Assembly (NCBI GenBank): GCA_021828525.1 | Contig: JAJZGM010000105.1 | Location: 1-5,145 of the forward strand | Direction of reading: 5' to 3' | From: Nitrospirota bacterium | GTDB lineage: Bacteria; Nitrospirota; Leptospirillia; Leptospirillales; Leptospirillaceae | DNA length: 5,145 nt | Shown: in pieces, positions 1-5,145 of the stretch | How positions within the stretch are numbered: the first letter of the stretch is position 1 | How the letters are laid out: the number at the start of each line of letters is the position of its first letter | Notes under the pieces: generated by a model | Seen by the model: the letters and a program-made list of their open reading frames with translations, nothing else | Databases searched by the model: none | What the model was told of the DNA's origin: nothing | Position numbers and translations under genes: made by a program

Positions 1-1
1 C

Positions 2-883
2 AGTGACTACGAGATTCCCTGGATGAAGTTCCCCTACATCTCGATCTATACGGGACGGGGATGCGGAAGCAAATGTACCTTCTGCCTCTGGCCACAGACC
101 TTCTCCGGAAATGTCTACCGGGTGCGATCAGTCGAGAATGTCCTCGAAGAGGTCGCCTATATCAAGAAAACATTCCCGGGCATCAAGGAACTCTTTTTTG
201 ACGATGACACTTTGACAGAGTATCGGGACCGGACACGGGAGCTGGCCCGGGGACTCAAGGCCTTCAACCTGTCCTGGGGGTGCAATTCCAAAGCCAACGT
301 GGACTTTGAAACTCTCCGCATCATGCGCGACTCGGGATGCCGGGTCATGGTCGTCGGCTACGAATCTGGTAACCAGCAAATCCTGAACAATGTCAAGAAG
401 GGGATCCGCGTGGACCAGGCGGAGAAATTCACCCAGGATGCCCATCAGCTGGGAATGACCATCCATGGGACCTTCATCGTCGGTCTCCCCGGTGAAACGA
501 CGGAGACGATCGACGAAACCATTGCCTTTGCCAGCCGTCTCAATATCGAGACCCTCCAGGTCTCCCTGGCCTCGCCCTATCCCGGAACTCATTTTTACGA
601 ATATGCCAAGGAAAACGGGTATCTGGTCGATACGGAGATGGTCTCTGACGACGGTTTCCAGTCGGTCAATATTGTCTATCCGGAAATCACCTCACGCGAA
701 ATCTTTATGGCCGTGCCAAAGTTTTACCGTCAGTACTATTTTCGGCCACGTTATGTACTGAAGGTCCTGCGACGGGCCATGTTCAGCTATACCGAACTCA
801 AGAAAACTGTCCGCGAAGCCCGGGAGTTTTTCCGTTTCATGGCCAAACGGAGGGACTCGGAAAAGGCGCATCAGACCACATGA
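2..883 (+). CDS. hpnJ: HpnJ, hopanoid-associated radical SAM enzyme (5' end outside window)
   Basis: The frame is open from base 2, so the 293 residues seen are the C-terminal part of a longer protein. The family is usually about 470 residues, with an N-terminal B12-binding-like domain that would lie upstream. The ATG at 23 is internal, since residues SDYEIPW precede it in frame. The radical SAM 4Fe-4S motif CxxxCxxC is visible, with cysteine codons at 62, 74 and 83, set in the HpnJ-like context YTGRGCGSKCTFCLWPQT. Further on are FFDDDT (about 197-214) and GTFIVGLPGET (about 468-500), both typical of the radical SAM barrel. By family knowledge (Burkholderia work), HpnJ converts BHT glucosamine to BHT cyclitol ether by ring contraction, acting at the cytoplasmic face of the inner membrane. 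The stop at 881-883 lies 16 nt before hpnI, consistent with one operon. The family call is firm. The exact reaction in this organism is inferred. Confidence 0.9.
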   Translation, partial: SDYEIPWMKFPYISIYTGRGCGSKCTFCLWPQTFSGNVYRVRSVENVLEEVAYIKKTFPGIKELFFDDDTLTEYRDRTRELARGLKAFNLSWGCNSKANVDFETLRIMRDSGCRVMVVGYESGNQQILNNVKKGIRVDQAEKFTQDAHQLGMTIHGTFIVGLPGETTETIDETIAFASRLNIETLQVSLASPYPGTHFYEYAKENGYLVDTEMVSDDGFQSVNIVYPEITSREIFMAVPKFYRQYYFRPRYVLKVLRRAMFSYTELKKTVREAREFFRFMAKRRDSEKAHQTT

Positions 884-903
884 ATCCCCGCCCGTCCCGA
901 TGA
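880..903 (+). other. Seven-codon mini-ORF linking hpnJ stop to hpnI start
   Basis: An ATG at 880-882 overlaps the hpnJ stop as ATGA. It reads MNPRPSR and stops at TGA 901-903, which itself overlaps the hpnI ATG at 900-902 as ATGA. No clear Shine-Dalgarno sequence lies in the 16-nt gap before hpnI. The nearest purine-rich stretch, AAAAGG at 861-866, is 13 nt before the mini-ORF start. The arrangement would let a terminating ribosome restart twice and so couple hpnJ to hpnI translation. This is an inference from geometry only and may be chance. Confidence 0.25.
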
Positions 904-2114
904 ACCCTGCCGGCATTCTGTCCGCCGCCGGAGGCGTCACTCTTTTTATTGCAGCCATCGGCGTCTTCTTTGACGGTCTGGCCCTGTTCGGGGCAGACCG
1001 TCTTTTGCGTAGCCGGCGGGAGTCCTGGGTACCCGACGGCGTTCTTCCGCCCGTCCTGATGATCAAGCCTGTCCGCGGCCTCGACCATGGGGCCCGTGAG
1101 AACTTCCTTTCCTTCATCGAACAGCGTTACCCCAACTTCCGGATCATCTTTACGGTCGATTCCCCCGACGATCCTGCCGTCCCCCTGATTCGTGAACTCG
1201 AATCGCTCTATCCGGAGAAGGTCTCCCTGGCCATTGTCTCCGAAAGGTCGGGGGCTAACAAAAAAATGAACAAGGTTGCGGCCGTGGCCCGGGACGTGAC
1301 CGATCCCTTCATCCTCCTGAATGACAGCGATATACGCGTCGGACCGACCTACCTTCGGGAAATCGTCCTGCCCATTCTCTCCGAACCCGATGTGGGAGCG
1401 GTGACCTGCCTTCAGCGGGGAACCCCCGAGGGCGGATTCTCTTCGAGGCTTTCGGCCATGCTTTTGAACAGTGAGATGATCCCCCAGGCGCTCGTTGCCT
1501 ATGTTCTCATGCCAATGACCTATCTCTATGGTCCGACAATGCTTTTTCGCGGTGAGGCAATCCGGGCCATCGGCGGTTTCGACGTCATGAAGGACTATCT
1601 GGCCGATGACTACCACCTCGGACGACTGATCCATGAAAAGGGATACCGGATCATTCTCTCTCCCACCCTGATCGATGCCCAGATACGCGACGAATCCCTG
1701 TCGTCCATCTTCTCTCACGAAATCCGTTGGGCCCGGACCTATTCCAGCCTCCGGCCATTCGGATACGGCCTCTCCCTTTTCGTCCGACCCCTCCTGTTCG
1801 TCTTTCTGGCCTTCATTTTTGGTATCCTCTCGGGCACCCCGGCCTTTTCGGTGGGGGCCGCCGGTCTCTATGTCCTTCACGTGGCCCTGGTCTCCTATCT
1901 CACACGGGAGTTTCTCGATCGCCCCATGACCCACAGGGATGCGGGAGTCTGGTTCATGAGGGAGATTGTCTCCCTTGTCGCCTATTTCGGAAGTTTCGGA
2001 CGACGCATCATGTGGCGGGGACACCGGTACCGGATCCTGCCGGGGGGGGCCCTTAAACCCCTCGATCTCCCCAATTCCAGCGGGGATCGGGTCCCCGATA
2101 CCACCAGGTCCTGA
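900..2114 (+). CDS. hpnI: HpnI, hopanoid-associated family 2-type glycosyltransferase
   Basis: This 404-residue membrane glycosyltransferase resembles ceramide glucosyltransferases and matches HpnI in length and layout. Residues 4-30 form an N-terminal membrane anchor. The GT-A domain starts at PVLMIKPVRG (51-60). It has the nucleotide-sugar region FTVDSPDD (84-91), the metal-binding DSD at 142-144, the LADDYHLG segment carrying the catalytic-base acid (234-241), and HEIRWART (273-280), which is the (Q/R)xxRW motif. Hydrophobic segments at about 291-310 and 316-334 follow, then an amphipathic SFGRRIMWRGHRYRI tail (365-379). By family knowledge HpnI transfers N-acetylglucosamine from the UDP-sugar to BHT; HpnK then deacetylates it and HpnJ acts after that. 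The ATG at 900 gives a natural anchor, although no good ribosome site precedes it. A run of eight G at 2042-2049 (residues 381-384) is a possible slippage site. The last about 20 residues look unstructured. Confidence 0.9.
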   Translation: MNPAGILSAAGGVTLFIAAIGVFFDGLALFGADRLLRSRRESWVPDGVLPPVLMIKPVRGLDHGARENFLSFIEQRYPNFRIIFTVDSPDDPAVPLIRELESLYPEKVSLAIVSERSGANKKMNKVAAVARDVTDPFILLNDSDIRVGPTYLREIVLPILSEPDVGAVTCLQRGTPEGGFSSRLSAMLLNSEMIPQALVAYVLMPMTYLYGPTMLFRGEAIRAIGGFDVMKDYLADDYHLGRLIHEKGYRIILSPTLIDAQIRDESLSSIFSHEIRWARTYSSLRPFGYGLSLFVRPLLFVFLAFIFGILSGTPAFSVGAAGLYVLHVALVSYLTREFLDRPMTHRDAGVWFMREIVSLVAYFGSFGRRIMWRGHRYRILPGGALKPLDLPNSSGDRVPDTTRS

Positions 2115-2485
2115 TGTTTTCCTATGCCGGACTGCTTCTTCTTTTTTTTCTTGCGCTCCTTCTTGAGGATGTCGGTTTCATCCTGCTTTCCCGTGGGATG
2201 AAGGCCACGAGGGCGGAGAGCGGGGGTGGGAGACTCCGGGCAATTCTTCGTCACCCGGAGGTCCTTCTTGGCGTCTTTCTTCAGGCTCTCTATTTCGTCC
2301 TCCTTCTGGGCCTCCTTCGCGAACTTCCGGTCAGCCTCGTCGTTCCGATGACCGGCTTCGGATATGTCCTGACAGCCCTTCTCGCCCGCCTTTTTCTTGG
2401 GGAAGGCGTCCCCCTTCTCCGATGGGGGGGGATCTCCCTGATCACCATCGGGGTCGCCCTGATCGCCCGGTCCGGAACCAGCTGA
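2114..2485 (+). CDS. Small four-helix SMR/EamA-like membrane transporter
   Basis: This 123-residue, very hydrophobic protein has four predicted membrane helices at about 3-25, 46-66, 70-95 and 99-119. Length and topology fit the small multidrug resistance branch of the drug/metabolite transporter superfamily, which includes EmrE and the ArnE/ArnF aminoarabinose-lipid flippase subunits. By eye, helix 1 LLEDVG (16-21) lines up with EmrE LAEVIG, placing Glu18 at the position of the essential EmrE Glu14. PMTGFG in helix 3 lines up with IWSGVG, so the EmrE tryptophan is replaced. Its ATG overlaps the hpnI stop by 1 nt (TGATG), with a weak AGG five bases upstream, indicating translational coupling to hpnI. 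A role in moving a glycosylated hopanoid across the inner membrane is an attractive inference but unproven. T8 (2142-2149) and G8 (2424-2431) tracts lie inside the gene. Losing one G would give an immediate stop and remove helix 4. Confidence 0.8.
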   Translation: MFSYAGLLLLFFLALLLEDVGFILLSRGMKATRAESGGGRLRAILRHPEVLLGVFLQALYFVLLLGLLRELPVSLVVPMTGFGYVLTALLARLFLGEGVPLLRWGGISLITIGVALIARSGTS

Positions 2486-2489
2486 ACCC

Positions 2490-3236
2490 ATGCATCTATT
2501 TTTGTCCACCCTCCACTTCCGATGGTACGTCTTTTTCTTCTGGGGGGTAGGGCTCCTGACTCTGGCCCGGGCCGTCGGTTTTTCTGGAGCGCTTCTCCGC
2601 TTTCTTCTTGCGTATGGGATCGCCTATTTTTGCGAATGGTCTTCGGCCCGACCGGGCGGATGGTTTCCCTTTGGCCATTACCGCTATCTTCCCACGACCA
2701 CGTCGAAGGAGATCTGGATCGGGATTCTTCCCCTGATGGATTCCCTGTCATTTGCCTTCCTTGCCGTGGGGTCGCTGGGTGTTTCCGCCCTCTTCGAAGG
2801 CCGAAGCCTTCGCGAATCTCTTCTCCTCCCCTGGCGGGACTTTTCCAGGGTCCTTGCCCGTGGGATTCTCCTTTTTGTCATGATCGACATGGTGATTGAC
2901 CCAGTGGCGCTCAGGGGGAACCGGTGGTTTCTCGGGCAGATCTACGACTACCCTGATGGGGGATCCTATTTTGGCGTCACCTTGTCGAACTTTGCCGGAT
3001 GGGCGGTCACCGGGTTTTTCATCATGACCCTCTGGAGGCTTCTCCCCCTTGCCTCCCCCGGAGCCGGGAGGCCGGACCGGCTTGACCCCGCCCTTTCCGT
3101 CGCCATTTACGGGACTGTTTATCTCTTCAACCTCTCCATTGCGATTTTCCTGAAGGAGTGGGGAATCGCGGGGGCCGATCTTCTCCTGGGAGGGATCCTG
3201 GCCGGGGCCCTTCTTGTGGGGGCCAGGAAGGCTTGA
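2490..3236 (+). CDS. CruF/DUF422-family integral membrane protein (carotenoid hydratase-like)
   Basis: This 248-residue protein has about six hydrophobic segments, at about 11-30, 33-48, 78-102, 119-137, 166-187 and 203-246 (the last probably two helices). It carries the marks of the DUF422/CruF family: Glu49 in helix 2, FPFGHYRY (59-66), DMVIDPVAL (133-141), and YFGVTLSNFAGW (160-171). Characterised members hydrate the terminal double bond of acyclic carotenoid ends, such as the 1',2' bond of gamma-carotene-type ends or of bisanhydrobacterioruberin, in the membrane. It starts 4 nt after the transporter stop with no clear ribosome site, so coupled translation is likely. No phytoene synthase, desaturase or cyclase is in the window, and the gene is tied to hopanoid genes. 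Its substrate may therefore be a carotenoid made elsewhere in the genome or another polyprenyl or triterpenoid lipid. The family call is good; the substrate is unknown, so no symbol is given. Confidence 0.8.
   Translation: MHLFLSTLHFRWYVFFFWGVGLLTLARAVGFSGALLRFLLAYGIAYFCEWSSARPGGWFPFGHYRYLPTTTSKEIWIGILPLMDSLSFAFLAVGSLGVSALFEGRSLRESLLLPWRDFSRVLARGILLFVMIDMVIDPVALRGNRWFLGQIYDYPDGGSYFGVTLSNFAGWAVTGFFIMTLWRLLPLASPGAGRPDRLDPALSVAIYGTVYLFNLSIAIFLKEWGIAGADLLLGGILAGALLVGARKA
3225..3231 (+). promoter_or_regulatory. Shine-Dalgarno-like AGGAAGG before in-frame ATG 3236
   Basis: AGGAAGG at the 3' end of the cruF-like gene is followed 4 nt later by ATG 3236-3238. That ATG overlaps the cruF-like stop as TGATG and is in frame with the chelatase. 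It would support a longer, translationally coupled chelatase start. The bases also encode the Arg-Lys near the end of the upstream protein, so chance is possible. Confidence 0.4.
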
Positions 3237-3248
3237 TGACGTGGGGAG

Positions 3249-3263
3249 CTGACAGCCTGTCAG
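3249..3263 (+). repeat. 15-bp perfect palindrome (possible operator)
   Basis: CTGACAGCCTGTCAG consists of two 7-bp inverted arms around a single central C. It begins 13 nt after the cruF-like stop and about 90 bp upstream of the -35 box. No T-tract follows, so it is a poor intrinsic terminator. A dyad-binding regulator site is possible. A palindrome of this size would be expected now and then by chance in 5 kb, though rarely inside a 150-bp gap. Confidence 0.3.
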
Positions 3264-3353
3264 GAAACCTCCTCCGGATGCCTCCTTCAATCTCCGGGTC
3301 TTTGGAGTCCCTCCGGTGCACCCCGGAAACTGGCTCAAAAGACCCGTTTTTCG

Positions 3354-3382
3354 TTGACCCTTCCCCGTTCTGGCCGTATAAT
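3354..3382 (+). promoter_or_regulatory. Near-consensus sigma-70 promoter for cbiX-hemE
   Basis: The -35 box TTGACC (3354-3359, one mismatch from consensus) and a perfect -10 box TATAAT (3377-3382) are separated by the optimal 17 bp. Initiation 6-9 nt after the -10 box falls at about 3388-3391, on or next to ATG 3389, predicting a leaderless or nearly leaderless message. It would drive cbiX and hemE independently of the hopanoid operon. AT-rich boxes like these stand out in GC-rich DNA. Confidence 0.75.
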
Positions 3383-3388
3383 TTCTTC

Positions 3389-4222
3389 ATGGATAATGTG
3401 TCAGAATCCCTTGAGAGGGACAGCGGGCCGACGGCAGTGGTTTTGATCGGCCACGGAAGCCCCCTGGCCGAGGGGAACAGGCATTTTCGGGAGACAGTGG
3501 CAAAACTTATGCCCAGACTGCCCCCGGAATGGATGGTTCGGGAGGCTTTCCTCGAGCATGCCGAACCGGAAGTCCGGACGGTCCTCCATGAACTTGCCCG
3601 GATGAAGGCTTCGATTCATCTTTTTCCATTTCTTCTTTTCGACGCCGGACATTCCAAAGGGGACGTCTGGGGGTTCATGGGCGAACTGGCCCGGGAGTTT
3701 CCGAAGGTGACGGTCGTCCGCGAGTGGGCCATCGGGACGGATCAGGCTCCTGTATCAGTCATCCTCAAGCTTCTTCCTCCCAAAGACCCCGCGATCCGGG
3801 ACCAGGTGGTGATTGTGGGACGGGGAAGTCTCGATCCCGGGGCGAATGCCTCCCTTTACTACCAGGGTCGCCGCCTTTGGGAGCGTCGTCAAGGAGGCGA
3901 GTTTCTCTACTCGTTCATCGGGGTGACCGAGCCCCGGTATCGTCCGCTCATGGAGACGCTTGAGCCTTCGGGGTTCGACAGGATTCTTGTGGTCCCTTAT
4001 TTTCTCTTCGAGGGGGTTCTCATGGAGAGAATCAGAAAGGGTCTCGAAGACTTCCTGGCCCGTCATCCCCTCCCTCACGGAGGGTTCATCACTCCCCCTT
4101 TTGGCGATCATCCGGTTCTCCTTGATGCCATTGCCGGGCGGCTTACCCGCCTGGTCAAAAACCGTCAGACCGTCATGCCCCGGTGGCTCGCTCTTGATCC
4201 ACCGGCATCTGCCACTCTTTAA
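3389..4222 (+). CDS. cbiX: CbiX-type sirohydrochlorin chelatase, two-domain form
   Basis: From ATG 3389 the protein has 277 residues, matching the long CbiX form with two tandem chelatase domains. Domain 1 has GHGSPLAEGN (21-30) with His22 and FPFLLFDAGHSKGDV (79-93) with His88. These are the two metal-binding histidines of the CbiX/SirB family. Domain 2 keeps the fold signatures GRGSLDPGAN (144-153), FIGVTEP (176-182) and VPYFLFEGVLMERI (202-215), but has Arg145 and Leu211 about where the histidines would be, so only domain 1 is likely catalytic. The enzyme inserts cobalt (anaerobic B12 route) or iron (siroheme) into sirohydrochlorin in the cytoplasm; the sequence does not decide which metal. 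I chose 3389 because it sits just downstream of a strong promoter and gives a normal family N-terminus. ATG 3236 with AGGAAGG would give 328 residues. GTG 3437 is a shorter, less likely option. It is followed closely by hemE. Confidence 0.85.
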   Translation: MDNVSESLERDSGPTAVVLIGHGSPLAEGNRHFRETVAKLMPRLPPEWMVREAFLEHAEPEVRTVLHELARMKASIHLFPFLLFDAGHSKGDVWGFMGELAREFPKVTVVREWAIGTDQAPVSVILKLLPPKDPAIRDQVVIVGRGSLDPGANASLYYQGRRLWERRQGGEFLYSFIGVTEPRYRPLMETLEPSGFDRILVVPYFLFEGVLMERIRKGLEDFLARHPLPHGGFITPPFGDHPVLLDAIAGRLTRLVKNRQTVMPRWLALDPPASATL

Positions 4223-4224
4223 CC

Positions 4225-4230
4225 AAAAGG
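4225..4230 (+). promoter_or_regulatory. Ribosome binding site of hemE
   Basis: AAAAGG lies within the 14-nt gap between cbiX and hemE and ends 6 nt before ATG 4237. The spacing is good for a Shine-Dalgarno sequence, and it supports 4237 as the hemE start. It is the clearest ribosome site belonging to an unambiguous start in the window. Confidence 0.6.
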
Positions 4231-4236
4231 CCGTTC

Positions 4237-5145
4237 ATGGGCTCAGCTCTCCTTTCCAATGACCTGTTTCTGCGGGCCTGCCGCCGCGAAAGACTTGATC
4301 GTCCTCCCATCTGGATCATGCGGCAGGCGGGCCGCTACATGCCCGAATATCAGGAAATCCGGAAAAAGACGACCTTTCTTGGGCTCTGCAAGACGCCGGA
4401 GCTTGCCGCGCAGGCGACCCTCCTGCCCATCGATCTTCTGGGTCTTGATGCCGCCATCCTCTTCTCGGACATCCTGATCCCGGTCGAGGCGATGGGGCTC
4501 GATCTCGAATTCACCGAGCACAAGGGGCCACGGTTTTCCAACCCTGTCAGGACCGATGCCGACATCGACCGTCTTGTGGTTCCTGAAGCCCGGAAGGCCA
4601 CCGGTTTTGTCGCCGACGCGGTGCGGCTCATCAACAAGAGGCTGGATGGGAGGGTCCCTCTCCTGGGATTTTCAGGATCGCCCTTCACGCTCGCGACCTA
4701 TATGGTCGAGGGGGAGACCTCAAAGGAATTCACGCGCGTCAAGCGGATGATCTTTGGAAATCCCCGCGGTTACCGGGCCCTGATGGAAAAGGTGACCCGC
4801 ACGGTGATCGACTATCTCGAGATGCAGATCGAGGCAGGGATCCACGCCTACCAGCTTTTCGACACCTGGGCGGGCTCTCTCTGCGCCGAACATTACCGGG
4901 AGTATGCCCTTCCTTACACTCAGGAGGTGGTCAGGGCTCTTTCAAGGCATAAAATTCCGTCGATTCTCTATGTTAACGGAACCTGCGCACTCCTCGACGA
5001 CATGAACCGGGCCGGAACTGACGTCCTCTCCATTGACTGGCGTCTTCCGCTTGAACGGGCCATTCCCAGAGTCTCGGAAGACAAGGTTCTCCAGGGCAAT
5101 CTCGATCCGGTCGTGCTTCTGACAACCAGAAATGCGCTCGAATCC
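4237..5145 (+). CDS. hemE: Uroporphyrinogen decarboxylase HemE (3' end outside window)
   Basis: The frame is open from ATG 4237 to the right edge, giving 303 residues. The family is about 340-355 long, so roughly the last 40-50 are missing, including the conserved C-terminal histidine region. HemE removes the four acetate carboxyls of uroporphyrinogen III to give coproporphyrinogen III, in the cytoplasm, on the path to heme. Visible signatures are PPIWIMRQAGRYMPEY (23-38, substrate-binding arginines 29 and 33), FSDIL (76-80) with catalytic Asp78, GFSGSPFTLATYMVEG (144-159) with Tyr155, FDTWAG (208-213), DVLSIDW (262-268) and QGNLDP (286-291). All expected catalytic residues in the visible part are present. 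It begins 14 nt after the chelatase stop with a good AAAAGG site, so it probably shares the 3354-3382 promoter. Confidence 0.95.
   Translation, partial: MGSALLSNDLFLRACRRERLDRPPIWIMRQAGRYMPEYQEIRKKTTFLGLCKTPELAAQATLLPIDLLGLDAAILFSDILIPVEAMGLDLEFTEHKGPRFSNPVRTDADIDRLVVPEARKATGFVADAVRLINKRLDGRVPLLGFSGSPFTLATYMVEGETSKEFTRVKRMIFGNPRGYRALMEKVTRTVIDYLEMQIEAGIHAYQLFDTWAGSLCAEHYREYALPYTQEVVRALSRHKIPSILYVNGTCALLDDMNRAGTDVLSIDWRLPLERAIPRVSEDKVLQGNLDPVVLLTTRNALES

Larger units (their letters stand above)
3236..3388 (+). other. Gap between lipid and tetrapyrrole genes; possible 51-residue chelatase N-extension
   Basis: This is the only gap of more than 20 nt between genes. It is stop-free in the chelatase frame from ATG 3236 and would add 51 residues beginning MTWGADSLSGN. 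The added peptide shows no recognisable domain, signal peptide or membrane helix, and CbiX proteins normally begin shortly before the GHGS motif, which argues against it. Third-codon GC of the stretch is about 67%, so composition does not exclude translation. The stretch also contains a palindrome (3249-3263) and a strong promoter (3354-3382), which is what one expects of a regulatory gap. Confidence 0.4.

Noticed and set aside
23..25. ATG at 23 as the true start of HpnJ
   Set aside because: The frame is open to the window edge, the residues before it fit the protein, and the Fe-S motif would lie only 14 residues from the start. The family has a long N-terminal domain, so the gene begins upstream.
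837..2024. 395-residue antisense open frame across hpnI
   Set aside because: It lies opposite a gene with clear glycosyltransferase motifs. The translation is low in hydrophobic structure, rich in G, D, E and R, and has no recognisable domain. In GC-rich genes with few reverse-stop codons such shadows are common.
3158..3235. Starting the chelatase at ATG 3158
   Set aside because: This would overlap the last 79 nt of the CruF-like gene out of frame, and the added residues are G, R, S and P-rich filler without homology. 3389 or 3236 are better.
3249..3275. Intrinsic terminator after the CruF-like gene
   Set aside because: The palindrome has a single-base centre, so a hairpin would lose inner pairs, and no run of T follows. 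Termination here, if any, would need Rho.
2748..3338. 196-residue antisense open frame over the CruF-like gene
   Set aside because: It is the composition shadow of a membrane-protein gene, with charged, proline- and glycine-rich filler and no motif. The forward frame has family motifs.
3237..3388. Cobalamin or other riboswitch upstream of cbiX
   Set aside because: The gap is short, the promoter sits at its very end so a leader RNA would not exist from that start, and no B12-box-like conserved segment was seen.

Overview
The window is a compact, single-strand block of six genes, all on the + strand. GC content is moderately high and there is almost no non-coding DNA. Both end genes are cut by the window. 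The gene content suggests a Gram-negative, hopanoid-producing bacterium. An acidophile of the Leptospirillum/Nitrospirota type is my tentative guess from overall style, and nothing in the window proves it. No RNA genes, mobile elements or CRISPR arrays were seen.

Region 1 (about 1-3236) is a lipid-modification operon. It begins with the C-terminal part of the radical SAM enzyme HpnJ and the complete glycosyltransferase HpnI, both of which act on bacteriohopanetetrol (BHT) head groups. These are followed by a 123-residue four-helix membrane protein resembling small multidrug resistance (SMR/EamA) transporters, and by a 248-residue polytopic protein of the CruF/DUF422 carotenoid hydratase family. 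The junctions are tight: 16 nt, a 1-nt TGATG overlap, and 4 nt. The four are therefore probably transcribed and partly translated together. In the known pathway HpnI adds an N-acetylglucosamine to BHT, HpnK deacetylates it, and HpnJ converts the sugar to the cyclitol ether. HpnK is not in the window. The two membrane proteins have no assigned place in that pathway, which makes them the most interesting passengers.

Region 2 (about 3237-3388) is the only real gap. It holds a 15-bp palindrome and a near-consensus sigma-70 promoter (TTGACC, 17-bp spacer, TATAAT). The promoter is so close to the next ATG that the transcript would be leaderless or nearly so. The gap is also open in frame with the downstream gene from an ATG overlapping the cruF stop and preceded by AGGAAGG, so the start of that gene is ambiguous.

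Region 3 (3389-5145) is a tetrapyrrole pair: a two-domain CbiX-type sirohydrochlorin chelatase, then 14 nt later hemE (uroporphyrinogen decarboxylase), cut by the right edge. The two enzymes lie on the competing siroheme/cobalamin and heme branches that diverge at uroporphyrinogen III.
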